The position numbers and the translations under genes were made by a program. The notes beneath the pieces were generated by a model. That model saw only the letters and a program-made list of their open reading frames with translations. It was not told the DNA's origin and ran no database searches. A stretch of DNA of 64,000 bases from Variovorax sp. CF313 (GTDB taxonomy: Bacteria > Pseudomonadota > Gammaproteobacteria > Burkholderiales > Burkholderiaceae_C): contig NZ_AKIW01000094.1 of assembly GCF_000282635.1 (NCBI RefSeq), positions 32,920 through 96,919 on the forward strand, given 5' to 3'. Numbering within the stretch: the first letter of the stretch is position 1; each line of letters opens with the position of its first letter. Positions 37,416-45,894 of the stretch are shown one piece after another.

Positions 37416-38438
37416 ATGCTGACCTACTTCCATCCAGAGCAGCTGCTGCACCATCCGCGCAGCTACCTGTCGCGCGGACAGATGCGCACCCCGCAGGAAA
37501 TTCCCGACCGCGCACTTCGGCTCATCGCCGCCGTGCAATCGCTCGGGTTCGATCTCCGGACGCCGGCCGACGCCGGCATGGCGCCATTGGCCGCCGTGCA
37601 CAGTGCCGACTACCTGCGCTTTCTGGAGGACGCGCACGGCGAATGGAAGCAGATGCCGCCCGACTGGGGCGACGAGGTGATGTCGAACGTTTACGTGCGC
37701 GAGCCCAACCGCCTGCGCGGCGTGCTGGCCAAGGCGGCGCGCTACCTTGCCGACGGCAGCTGCCCGGTCGGGGCCGCAACCTGGCGCTCCGCGTACTGGT
37801 CGGCCCAGAGCGCGGTGGCCGGCGCGGCGGCCATCGTCGACGGCGCCCCTGCGGCCTACGCACTGTGCCGCCCGCCCGGCCACCATGCGCGCGTCGATGC
37901 CGCTGGCGGCTTCTGCTACCTCAACAACGCAGCCATCGCCGCCCAGGCGTTGCGCGGGCGCTTCGCTCGCGTGGCGGTCCTCGATACCGACATGCACCAC
38001 GGCCAGGGGGTGCAGGAAATCTTCTACGACCGCAGCGACGTGCTGTATGTCTCGATCCACGGCGACCCGACCAACTTCTACCCTGCCGTCGCCGGCTACG
38101 ACGACGAGCGCGGGGCCGGCGACGGCGATGGCTTCAACGTCAATTTCCCGATGCCGCACGGGGCGACGGAAGCGGCCTTCTTCGAGCGCGTCGACGATGC
38201 GGCGGGCGTGCTGCAACGATTCGCGCCGGACGCGCTGGTCCTGGCCCTCGGGTTCGACATCTACAAGGACGACCCCCAGTCGCAGGTCGCGGTGACGACC
38301 GAGGGTTTCGGCCGTCTCGGCAAGGCCGTAGGCGCGCTGGGGCTGCCTACGCTGATCGTCCAGGAAGGCGGCTATCACCTCGACAGCCTGGAAGCCAACG
38401 CACGCGCTTTCTTCGGAGGATTTGCAGGCACGGCGTGA
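37416..38438 (+). CDS. HDAC-like deacetylase (acetylpolyamine amidohydrolase type)
   Basis: A 340-residue arginase/deacetylase-fold enzyme. Zinc and active-site residues are visible: RPPGHHA (His156, His157), the ligands Asp192 and His194 in LDTDMHHGQG, the third ligand Asp in ALGFDIYKDDP, and the catalytic Tyr in QEGGYHLDS. Bacterial relatives remove acetyl groups from polyamines or other acylamides; the substrate is inferred from the family only. The ATG at 37416 gives MLTYFHPEQLLHH, a normal start. Confidence 0.88.
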   Translation: MLTYFHPEQLLHHPRSYLSRGQMRTPQEIPDRALRLIAAVQSLGFDLRTPADAGMAPLAAVHSADYLRFLEDAHGEWKQMPPDWGDEVMSNVYVREPNRLRGVLAKAARYLADGSCPVGAATWRSAYWSAQSAVAGAAAIVDGAPAAYALCRPPGHHARVDAAGGFCYLNNAAIAAQALRGRFARVAVLDTDMHHGQGVQEIFYDRSDVLYVSIHGDPTNFYPAVAGYDDERGAGDGDGFNVNFPMPHGATEAAFFERVDDAAGVLQRFAPDALVLALGFDIYKDDPQSQVAVTTEGFGRLGKAVGALGLPTLIVQEGGYHLDSLEANARAFFGGFAGTA

Positions 38439-38504
38439 CGGTTCCGGCTGTGATCGGCACGGCGCTGTGTACAGTCGGCGCTTCGAACGAAAGCAGGTGA
38501 AGAC

Positions 38505-38732
38505 ATGGCGCGCGCAAACGACTGGGCAAGCAAGGTGATGGCATTGATCAACGGTGGCAACCCCGCCGCAGCCATCGCGCAGATCAAGGTCGCGCCATCG
38601 GTCAAGGACCTGAAGGCGCTGCAGACCATCATGACGTTGTCGAAAATGAAAGGCCGCTATCCGAACGTGGATGCGGCCATTTCAGACAACCTGGACCTGC
38701 TTGCGGCGCCCCGGCTGCACCGGTCCCCCTGA
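38505..38732 (+). CDS. Small protein of unknown function
   Basis: A 75-residue mostly helical protein (MARANDWASKVMALINGG, then AIAQIKVAPSVKDLKALQ) with an AGGTGA ribosome site at a good distance from the ATG. No domain is recognised. It follows the deacetylase by 66 bases and converges with the aminotransferase gene (9-base gap). The fitted position, ribosome site and codon pattern support it as a gene. Confidence 0.6.
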   Translation: MARANDWASKVMALINGGNPAAAIAQIKVAPSVKDLKALQTIMTLSKMKGRYPNVDAAISDNLDLLAAPRLHRSP

Positions 38733-38741
38733 TCGGATCGA

Positions 38742-39929
38742 CTACAGCGCCTGACCGAGACGCTTCACGCCCTCTTCGATCTTCGCCACGTCGGCCGTCG
38801 CGAAGCTCAGACGCAGCGTCGCCACATCGGGCTTCTCGGCAAAGAATGGTGCGCCGGGCACGAAGGCCACGAGCTTCTCGATCGCGCGCTTCGCCAGTTC
38901 GTTCGCATCGGCCAGCTTGCCATTGGCGCCGGTGAGGCGCGCCCAGAAGAACAAGCCGCCGTTGGGCTGGGTGAAGCTCACTGCATCGCCCAGCTCGCGC
39001 CTGAGCGCCGCGCCCATGGCCTGGGCACGCTGGCCGTAGACCTCGCGCACGTGCGCCAGCGTGGCCGGCATGCGGCCGCTCTTGAGGTATTGCGCAGCCG
39101 TGGCCTGCGAGAACGTGCTCGTGTGCGCGTCGCTGAACTGCTTGCACATCGTCGCCTTGGACAGCAGCTCGGGCGGCGCGATCATCCAGCCGATGCGCAG
39201 GCCCGGGCTCAACACCTTGCTCAGGCTGCCGCAGTGCGCCAGCAACTCGCGGCTGCCCGGCACGTCTTTGCTCAGGGCCAGGATGGAGGGCGGAGGTGCT
39301 TCGCCGAAATAGAGGTCGCCATAGGGGTCGTCCTCGACGATCAGCGTCTGGTACTTCACGGCCAGCTCGAGCACCTTCTTGCGGCGCTCCAGCGTCAGCA
39401 TCGCGCCGCTGGGGTTGCCGAAGGTCGGGATCAGGTAGACGAACTTGGGCTTGTGCTCGGCGATGAGCTTCTCGAGCTCGTCGGTCTTCACGCCGTTGGC
39501 GTCGATGGGCGCGCTGATGAGCTGCGCGCCGTACAGGCGGAAGCACTGGATGGTGGCCAGGAAGGTCGGGCCCTCGACGATCACCTTGTCGCCGGGCGAG
39601 ATCATGGTCTTGCCCAGCAGGTCGAGCGCCTGCTGGCTGCCGGTGGTGACGATCAGGCCGCTGGGGTCGACCTCGACGCCCTTGGTCTTCATGAAGGCGC
39701 TGAGCTGGCTGCGCAGCGGCTCGTAGCCTTCGGTGGCGCCGTACTGCAGCGCAGCGCCGGGTTCTTCGGAGAGCGCCTTCTGGCTCGCCTCCTTGAGGCC
39801 CTCGACGTCGAACATGGCGCTGTCGGGGAAGCCACCCGCAAAGCTGATGATCCCGGGCTTGCCCAGCAGCTTGAAGAGTTCGCGGATGGCGGAGGTCTCG
39901 ACGTTGTCGAGGCGGGAGGCGAATTGCAT
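38742..39929 (-). CDS. PLP-dependent class I/II aminotransferase (LysN/2-aminoadipate type)
   Basis: A 395-residue fold-type I aminotransferase without the N-terminal GntR domain of MocR regulators. Key sites: ISFAGGFPDSAMF at the N-terminus, GSQQALDLLGK, PTFGNPSGAMLT, DDPYGDLYF and the PLP lysine in CGSLSKVLSPGLRIGW. The pattern is that of 2-aminoadipate/aromatic or branched-chain aminotransferases; the amino donor is not determined. ATG at 39929 begins MQFASRLDNVETSAIRELF, the normal family start. Confidence 0.88.
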   Translation of the reverse strand: MQFASRLDNVETSAIRELFKLLGKPGIISFAGGFPDSAMFDVEGLKEASQKALSEEPGAALQYGATEGYEPLRSQLSAFMKTKGVEVDPSGLIVTTGSQQALDLLGKTMISPGDKVIVEGPTFLATIQCFRLYGAQLISAPIDANGVKTDELEKLIAEHKPKFVYLIPTFGNPSGAMLTLERRKKVLELAVKYQTLIVEDDPYGDLYFGEAPPPSILALSKDVPGSRELLAHCGSLSKVLSPGLRIGWMIAPPELLSKATMCKQFSDAHTSTFSQATAAQYLKSGRMPATLAHVREVYGQRAQAMGAALRRELGDAVSFTQPNGGLFFWARLTGANGKLADANELAKRAIEKLVAFVPGAPFFAEKPDVATLRLSFATADVAKIEEGVKRLGQAL

Positions 39930-40041
39930 GGTCGGTCTCACTTTCTGGGGTGCCATTGTCGCGAAAGCGGCAGGCAATAAAGCTGCGTAAGGCTATCGCC
40001 TTTCAACGATATATTGCGCGTGCCGCCCCCCACGAAGCCCC

Positions 40042-40689
40042 ATGAAAAAAAACGACATCCCCCTCTTCTTCGCCACCCTGCAGGCGGCCAACCCCGAGCC
40101 CGAGACTGAACTCGAATACACAACCCCCTTCGAGCTGCTGGCCGCCGTGCTGCTGTCGGCACAGGCCACCGACGTGGGCGTGAACAAGGCCACGCGCAAG
40201 CTGTATCCGGTGGCGAATACGCCGCAGGCCATTCTCGATCTGGGTGTCGAGGGGCTGGAGGAGTACATCAAGACCATCGGCCTGTACCGCAGCAAGGCGA
40301 GGCACCTGATCGAGGCCTGCCGCATGCTGGTGGAGCTGCACGGCGGCGAGGTGCCGCGCACCCGCGCCGAGCTGGAGGCGCTGCCGGGCGTCGGCCGCAA
40401 GACCGCGAACGTGGTGCTCAACGTGGCCTTCGGCGAGCCGACCATGGCGGTCGACACGCACATCTTCCGCGTCGGCAACCGCACCGGGCTTGCGCCCGGC
40501 AAGACGCCGCTGGAGGTGGAACTCAAACTCGAGAAGCGCGTCCCACCGGAATACCAGCTGCATGCGCACCACTGGCTCATCCTGCATGGCCGCTACATCT
40601 GCGTGGCGCGCAAGCCGCGCTGCTGGGAGTGCGCGGTGGCCGTTTTCTGCGCCTACAAGCCAAAGACACCGATGCCGAAGACGGCCTGA
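40042..40689 (+). CDS. nth: Endonuclease III
   Basis: Nth is a DNA glycosylase/AP lyase that excises oxidised pyrimidines. The 215-residue protein has the helix-hairpin-helix LPGVGRKTAN with catalytic Lys120, Asp138 in AVDTH, and the 4Fe-4S ligands Cys187, Cys194, Cys197 and Cys203, the same numbering as in E. coli. The Ivy-motif gene follows by 12 bases on the same strand. Confidence 0.96.
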   Translation: MKKNDIPLFFATLQAANPEPETELEYTTPFELLAAVLLSAQATDVGVNKATRKLYPVANTPQAILDLGVEGLEEYIKTIGLYRSKARHLIEACRMLVELHGGEVPRTRAELEALPGVGRKTANVVLNVAFGEPTMAVDTHIFRVGNRTGLAPGKTPLEVELKLEKRVPPEYQLHAHHWLILHGRYICVARKPRCWECAVAVFCAYKPKTPMPKTA

Positions 40690-40701
40690 AACCGACGACG
40701 A

Positions 40702-41541
40702 ATGACGACACGAAAGAACGACTCCCCGGCGCTGCTGGCCGCCACGCTGCTCGCCGCCCTCCTTCCGGCCGCGGCATGGTCGCAGCAGGGCGGCGGCCTG
40801 CCGCCCGAGGCCATGGCGATCTACGGCGGCCGCTGGTCGACGAACTGCGCCAACGCAGCCGCACCGACGCTGCAGGTGCGCCAGGACATGCTGATCGCCG
40901 AAAGCGGCAAGCGCCGCGTGACCGGCAACGAACCGCAGACCGCCCACAGCTTCTTCGGCAACCGCCCGCCGCCGGCAGGCTTCGACGTGGCGCTGATGAG
41001 CAGCCCGGGCAAGTCCGGCGCAATGACCTTCCTCGTCTACCGCGAAGCGCGCGGCCAGTACATCGCGCTGGACGCCGACAAGCCGGTCGCCGGCCAACTC
41101 GGCCCCGACATGATGAAGCTGCGCTACTGGCGCTGCAACGGCGCGGTGCGGGCCGTGGCCCCGCCCGTCGAGCCCGCCGTCAAGGCGCCTCCCCCGCCCA
41201 CGGGCAGCCCGGCGGCGCTGGCGCGGGGCCCGGCCATGGAGAAGGCCTGGCGCGCCGCCTTGGGCACGCGCGAGAACGACCGCTGGCTGGTGCGCCGCGA
41301 AGGTCCGGCGCCCGAGCCGCAATGGGTGACGGTCGAGGGAACGCGCTACCTCCTGCAGGCCTTCTGCAAGCCGCACGACTGCTACGACAACAACGCGATC
41401 GCGCTCTACGACCAGGGCTCCGGCCGCCTCTACGGCCTGGTGCAGCGCAACGGCAGCAACCGCTTCCTGGGCACGCCGCCGGCTGCACTTGCGCCGCAGC
41501 TGGAGCGGCTCTGGCGCGAACAGTGGCGGCAGAAGAACTGA
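40702..41541 (+). CDS. Exported protein with C-terminal Ivy-type lysozyme inhibitor motif
   Basis: A 279-residue protein with a signal peptide (about 1-27, cleavage after AWS). An N-terminal region (about 35-150) with Cys49 and Cys145, possibly a disulfide, is joined by a Pro-rich linker (about 153-170) to a C-terminal domain (about 175-279). That domain contains CKPHDC at 222-227, the loop by which Ivy (PF08816) inserts into the active site of C-type lysozyme, followed by YDNNAIALYDQGSGRLYGLV as in Ivy. A periplasmic lysozyme-inhibitor role is inferred. The N-terminal region is not recognised. Alternative: a related protein that no longer binds lysozyme. Confidence 0.75.
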   Translation: MTTRKNDSPALLAATLLAALLPAAAWSQQGGGLPPEAMAIYGGRWSTNCANAAAPTLQVRQDMLIAESGKRRVTGNEPQTAHSFFGNRPPPAGFDVALMSSPGKSGAMTFLVYREARGQYIALDADKPVAGQLGPDMMKLRYWRCNGAVRAVAPPVEPAVKAPPPPTGSPAALARGPAMEKAWRAALGTRENDRWLVRREGPAPEPQWVTVEGTRYLLQAFCKPHDCYDNNAIALYDQGSGRLYGLVQRNGSNRFLGTPPAALAPQLERLWREQWRQKN

Positions 41542-41568
41542 GCCGCAATCGGCACTGGCCGACGGCAG

Positions 41569-42135
41569 CTAATTGTCGAAAGTCAGCCAACCGCCGAAGG
41601 GCAGTTCCCCATCAGGCCAGTCGGCGGCGACTCCAGGGCAGCGGGTGCCGCGCTGCAGCAACGTTACCGCCCGCAGCACGCCGGCGTGCGTGATCCACAG
41701 CGCATCGCCCTCGTCCACAAGCCATTCGTCATGTGCGGCGGCCACGCGCTGCATGAATGCGCGCACGCTTTCGCCATGGCCGCCGGCAGGCGCATCGGCG
41801 AAATTGCCGGTCCAGGCGTCGAATTCCTCGCGTGCGATGGCAGACCACGGCCGCCCTTCCCAGGCGCCGAAGTTCATCTCGGCCAGCCGTGCGTCGTGCC
41901 GCACCCGAAGATCGGGGCGCAACGCGGCGATGGCATCGGCCAGCCCGGCACATCGCCGCAGCGGCGAACTGCGCACGCTGATGGCCGCAGGAAGCAAAGG
42001 CGCGATGCGCTGCGCAGCAGCGAGCGTGGCGTCCGCATGGGCTTCGAGGTCCGTGGCGCCGTAGCACAGCCCGGGCTCGGCCACCACGGGCGCATGGCGC
42101 TGGAGCCAGAGCGTCCTTCGGGCGGCGTCGCTCAT
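41569..42135 (-). CDS. cobC: Histidine phosphatase, probable alpha-ribazole phosphatase CobC
   Basis: CobC removes the 5' phosphate from alpha-ribazole phosphate or adenosylcobalamin phosphate in the last steps of cobalamin assembly. The 188-residue phosphoglycerate-mutase-like protein has the catalytic LWLQRHAPV (RH pair), the LAEMNFGAWEGRPW motif and ALWITHAGVLRAV with the second His. The start ATG overlaps the cobS stop (ATGA). The position at the end of cobQ-cobT-cobS supports the cobalamin role over a generic phosphatase. Confidence 0.85.
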   Translation of the reverse strand: MSDAARRTLWLQRHAPVVAEPGLCYGATDLEAHADATLAAAQRIAPLLPAAISVRSSPLRRCAGLADAIAALRPDLRVRHDARLAEMNFGAWEGRPWSAIAREEFDAWTGNFADAPAGGHGESVRAFMQRVAAAHDEWLVDEGDALWITHAGVLRAVTLLQRGTRCPGVAADWPDGELPFGGWLTFDN

Positions 42136-42926
42136 GCGCGCCACGCCAGTGCAAGGTAGATCGCCAGCTCGCAGACCTGCTGGGTGGCGCCAAGGCCGTC
42201 GCCGGTGAAGCCCTGCAGCCGGCGCATGAAAAGACGCGCCATCCAGCCTGCGGCAACAACGGCCGCAAGCAAGGCCGCCAAGACGTGCGCCACGTCGTGT
42301 GCATACAGCAGCAGTGCCACCGCCGGCAGCGCCCACACCACCGCGATCAGCAACGCACCACCGCTGATCGCATCCGCCAGCGGCTTCGCCTTGCTCGCCC
42401 CGCTGTCGCCCACATAGGGCAACCACCGGATCAGGAACAGCGGCATCAGCCGCGACAGCACATGCGCGCCGACGATGGCGACAACAACCGCCTGCAGGCC
42501 GTGCCCGGCCAGCATTGCGAGCAGCGCGCATTTCAGGCCCAGCGCCAGCACCAGCGCCAGCGCACCGAAGGCGCCGATGCGCGAGTCCTTCATGATCTCC
42601 AGCGCCCGGTCGCGGTCGGCCGAACCGCCCAGGCCATCGGCCACGTCGGCCAGACCGTCTTCATGGAAGGCGCCGGTCAGCATCACGGTGGCGGTGGTGC
42701 TCAGCACGGCAGCAGCCAGCGCACCGGCGACACCCGGCAGCCCCATGCCCACACCCGCGAACACCAGCGCCGCCACGCCACCTGCCAGCCATCCGATGCC
42801 GGGCAGATGCGCCGCGCTCGAACGCAGCATCTGCGGACTGAAGCCGACCCACGCAGCCAGCGGCCCCGTCACCGGCACGCGCGTGAAGAACTGCAGCGCG
42901 AGCAGGAAATGGCGAACGCCGTTCAT
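42132..42926 (-). CDS. cobS: Adenosylcobinamide-GDP ribazoletransferase CobS
   Basis: CobS (CobV) joins adenosylcobinamide-GDP with alpha-ribazole(-phosphate) in the inner membrane. The 264-residue product has about seven hydrophobic segments, the family start LLALQFFTRVPV and the acidic motif TGAFHEDGLADVADGLGGS, with DRALEIMKDSRIGAFG just after. ATG at 42926 lies 5 bases after the cobT stop codon. Not the chelatase subunit that shares the CobS name. Confidence 0.95.
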   Translation of the reverse strand: MNGVRHFLLALQFFTRVPVTGPLAAWVGFSPQMLRSSAAHLPGIGWLAGGVAALVFAGVGMGLPGVAGALAAAVLSTTATVMLTGAFHEDGLADVADGLGGSADRDRALEIMKDSRIGAFGALALVLALGLKCALLAMLAGHGLQAVVVAIVGAHVLSRLMPLFLIRWLPYVGDSGASKAKPLADAISGGALLIAVVWALPAVALLLYAHDVAHVLAALLAAVVAAGWMARLFMRRLQGFTGDGLGATQQVCELAIYLALAWRA

Positions 42927-42931
42927 CCTCT

Positions 42932-43972
42932 TCAGCTGTCCTTGCGCGACACGCCGGCCGACTCGAAGCTCGCCATCTCGCGCAGGATGCGGCAGGCCGA
43001 TTCGAGCAGCGGCCAGGCCAGCGCCCCGCCCGAGCCTTCGCCCAGGCGCAGTTCGAGCTTGAGCAGCGGCTCCAGCCCCAGCCGCTCCAGCAGCAGCACG
43101 TGGCCGGGTTCGGCCGAGCAATGCGCGGCCACGCAGCGCTGCACCACGTGCGGCTGCAGCGCCTGCGCCACCAGCACCGCTGCGCTGGCGATGAAGCCGT
43201 CTACCACGATCACGCGCCGCTCCTCGGCCGCCTGCAGCACCGCGCCGACCAGCGTAGCCACCTCGAAGCCACCGAAGGCGGCCAGCGCGTCCAGAGGCGC
43301 GGTCGCGCCCGCGTGCAGCGCCAGCACCTGCCGCAGCACATCGCGCTTGCGCGCCAGCCCGGCCGCATCGAGGCCAGTGCCGGCACCGGTGCAGGCGTCG
43401 ATGTCCAACCCGCCCAGCCGCGAGAGCAGCAGCGCGGCAGACGAACTGTTGCCGATGCCCATCTCGCCGAGCAGCAACGCATTGCCCGGCAGCACGCGCA
43501 CCACCTCGCGCCCGTTGGCGATGGCCTGGGCGCACTGCGCGGCCGTCATGGCCGGGCCCTGCGAAGCGTCTGCCGTACCTTCGGCGATCCGGCGCGACAC
43601 CAGCCCCGGGCGCGCCTGGAAGTCGCGCCGCACGCCGCAGTCGACCACCGTCAGTGCCAGCCCGTGCTGGCGCGCCAGCACGCTCACGGCCGCGCCGCCG
43701 GCGAGGAAGTTCTCGACCATCTGCCAGGTCACGTCGCTCGGGTACGCCGAGACGCCGCGCGCCGCCAATCCGTGGTCGCCCGCGCAGACCAGCATCTGCG
43801 GGGCTTCGAGCTCCGGGCTTTCGGTGCCGAGGATGGTGCCGATGCGCAGCGCCAGCGCCTCGAGCCGGCCCAGCGCGCCGAGCGGCTTGGTCTTGTTGTC
43901 GAGCGCGCTCTGCAGGCGGGCGGCGAGCGCGGTGTCGGTGATGTCGGAAATGGTGGGAATGGTTTCGGTCAT
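42932..43972 (-). CDS. cobT: Nicotinate-nucleotide-dimethylbenzimidazole phosphoribosyltransferase CobT
   Basis: CobT transfers phosphoribose from nicotinate mononucleotide to dimethylbenzimidazole, making alpha-ribazole phosphate. The 346-residue protein has NKTKPLGALGRLE near the N-terminus, LVCAGDHGLAARGVSAYP, and near the C-terminus LGEGSGGALAWPLLE with the catalytic Glu. bluB at 63.2-63.9 kb supplies its substrate. ATG overlaps the cobQ stop (ATGA). Confidence 0.96.
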   Translation of the reverse strand: MTETIPTISDITDTALAARLQSALDNKTKPLGALGRLEALALRIGTILGTESPELEAPQMLVCAGDHGLAARGVSAYPSDVTWQMVENFLAGGAAVSVLARQHGLALTVVDCGVRRDFQARPGLVSRRIAEGTADASQGPAMTAAQCAQAIANGREVVRVLPGNALLLGEMGIGNSSSAALLLSRLGGLDIDACTGAGTGLDAAGLARKRDVLRQVLALHAGATAPLDALAAFGGFEVATLVGAVLQAAEERRVIVVDGFIASAAVLVAQALQPHVVQRCVAAHCSAEPGHVLLLERLGLEPLLKLELRLGEGSGGALAWPLLESACRILREMASFESAGVSRKDS

Positions 43973-45429
43973 GCAATCAGTCCGGCGAGCACGCCGGCGT
44001 CGAAGTGGGTATCGATGAAGTCGGCCAGGCCGTCGAAGGTGGCGTCGAGCGTGGGCACGGAGGCACCGAACAGCGCGTGCAGCGCGCGCGGGTCCTCGAA
44101 CAGGCCGTGAAGATAGATGCCGAGCACGTTGCCGCGCGCGTTCTGCCAGGCCAGTCCGTCGGGCATCACGGCCTGGCCGTCCTGCGCCATCTGCGGGTGT
44201 GCGGCGGTCTGGCCATGGTGGATCTCGTAGCCGGCGACGGGCACGTCCGACAGCGCAGCCCAGACACCGCTCAGCTCGCCGAAGGTCCCGGTGCGATGCC
44301 GCACCGTCTTCTCGCGCGCGAACACCGTCACCAGCGGCAGCAGGCCCAGTCCCGGCGCATTGCCGTCGATGCCGTGCGGATCGACCAGCGCCTCTCCCAG
44401 CATCTGCAGTCCGCCGCAGATGCCCAGCACCGCGCCGCCGCGTTCGGCATGCGCGGCCACGGCGCTGTCCAGCCCCTGGGCGCGCAGCCAGGCCAGGTCG
44501 CCGCTGGTGTGCTTGGAGCCGGGCAGCACGATCCAGTCGGCGCCGGCCACGTCGGCCGGCGTACGGGCCCAGACCAGCCGCACGCCGGGCACGTTCTTCA
44601 GCGCCTGGAATTCGTCGAGGTTGCTGATGCGCGGGTATGCCACGACCGCGACCGTGCGCGTCACGGTGCCGCTCGCACGGCTGCGGTCATCGAATACGCC
44701 GTCCTCCTCGGGCAAGCCGTGCTGCCACCACATCGGCAGCGTGGCCACGGTGGGCACGCCGGTCAGTTCCTGCAGTTGCTGCGGCGCAGGCGCGAGCAGC
44801 GAGGCATCGCCGCGGAACTTGTTGAGCACGAAGCCGCGCAGCAGCGCGCGGTCGGCCTCGGGCAGCAGCGCCCAGGTGCCGTACAGATGGGCAAAGGCGC
44901 CTCCGCGGTCGATGTCGGTCGTGAGCAGGCAGCGCGCCTGCGCGTGCCGGGCGATGCGCATGTTGACGATGTCGCTGGCCATCAGGTTGATCTCGGCCGG
45001 CGAACCCGCGCCTTCGATCACCACCACGTCGTTTCCGGCGCGCAGTTCGTCGAGCGCCTGCGCGATCTGCGGCCAGACGCGCTCGCTGCGGCCGCGCCAG
45101 GGCAAGGCCGAGAGTTCGTCATTCACCTGCCCCATCAGCACCACCTGGCTGTGGGTGTCGCGCTCGGGCTTGAGCAGCAGCGGGTTCATGCGCACCCCGG
45201 GCACGGCATTGGCGGCCAGGGCCTGGAAATATTGGGCGCTGCCGATCTCGCCGCCGTCAACCACGCGGGCGTTGTTGCTCATGTTCTGCGCCTTGAAAGG
45301 CGCCACCTTCAGGCCCTGCCGCGCATACCAGCGGCACAGCGCCGTGGCCAGCCAGCTCTTGCCGGCGCCGCTGGTGGTGCCCAGGACCATGACGCAACGC
45401 GCCGGCCCGCTTTTCGCCTTTGAACTCAT
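43969..45429 (-). CDS. cobQ: Cobyric acid synthase CobQ
   Basis: CobQ amidates four side chains of adenosylcobyrinic acid diamide using glutamine and ATP. The 486-residue product has the dethiobiotin-synthetase-like ATPase with P-loop GTTSGAGKS, followed by PFKAQNMSNN, and a C-terminal class I glutamine amidotransferase domain with nucleophile Cys in LGICGGLQMLG and His in YEIHHGQT (triad-type GATase of CobB/CobQ). ATG at 45429 is used; a GTG at 45453 is in frame. It is the first gene of the cobQ-cobT-cobS-cobC unit. No cobalamin riboswitch was found in the 167 bases upstream. Confidence 0.95.
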   Translation of the reverse strand: MSSKAKSGPARCVMVLGTTSGAGKSWLATALCRWYARQGLKVAPFKAQNMSNNARVVDGGEIGSAQYFQALAANAVPGVRMNPLLLKPERDTHSQVVLMGQVNDELSALPWRGRSERVWPQIAQALDELRAGNDVVVIEGAGSPAEINLMASDIVNMRIARHAQARCLLTTDIDRGGAFAHLYGTWALLPEADRALLRGFVLNKFRGDASLLAPAPQQLQELTGVPTVATLPMWWQHGLPEEDGVFDDRSRASGTVTRTVAVVAYPRISNLDEFQALKNVPGVRLVWARTPADVAGADWIVLPGSKHTSGDLAWLRAQGLDSAVAAHAERGGAVLGICGGLQMLGEALVDPHGIDGNAPGLGLLPLVTVFAREKTVRHRTGTFGELSGVWAALSDVPVAGYEIHHGQTAAHPQMAQDGQAVMPDGLAWQNARGNVLGIYLHGLFEDPRALHALFGASVPTLDATFDGLADFIDTHFDAGVLAGLIA

Positions 45430-45596
45430 CGGCGAATTGTCGTTGAGCGCCACACCGGTCCGGGAAAGGCCAAATGGAAGCGACGAAATGCGACATCTTT
45501 CACATCGCCGGGCATTGCAAATACATCCGGTGCATCAAACAGTAGCATTTTTTGCGTACACCAGATGCCACCACACCGCATTGCACCCGGGAACCC

Positions 45597-45830
45597 ATGC
45601 CAGCCTTGAATGATTTGGCGCTAACCGTCGAGGAACGCGAGCCGGGCCAGTTCTTCTGGATCCTGCTCGAAGCCCACCATGGCGACGCCGTCTCCGAAAC
45701 CTTCGACTACCGGGTCTACCGGACAGCGTCGAGGCCGCAGGCCAGCTATTCAAACGCCCTGGCCGTGGGCGCGGTGGAACTGCAAAAAATAAGCGCCGCC
45801 GCGAATCCAGCCGGCAAGAAAACCGACTGA
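45597..45830 (+). CDS. Small protein of unknown function
   Basis: A 77-residue protein: MPALNDLALTVEEREPGQ, then FFWILLEAHHGDAV and an YRVYRTASRPQASYSNALAVG stretch broken here by description only; the second half looks like one amphipathic helix plus a Lys-rich tail. No domain is recognised. It is alone, divergent from cobQ and convergent with the efflux outer-membrane gene. The frame extends upstream to 45552, but ATG at 45597 is more natural. Confidence 0.6.
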   Translation: MPALNDLALTVEEREPGQFFWILLEAHHGDAVSETFDYRVYRTASRPQASYSNALAVGAVELQKISAAANPAGKKTD

Positions 45831-45894
45831 ACCCACGGCGGCGCAAGACCGCCTTGCGGCGCTCAGGCTTTCAATTTCAATCCTTGATCGCGAT

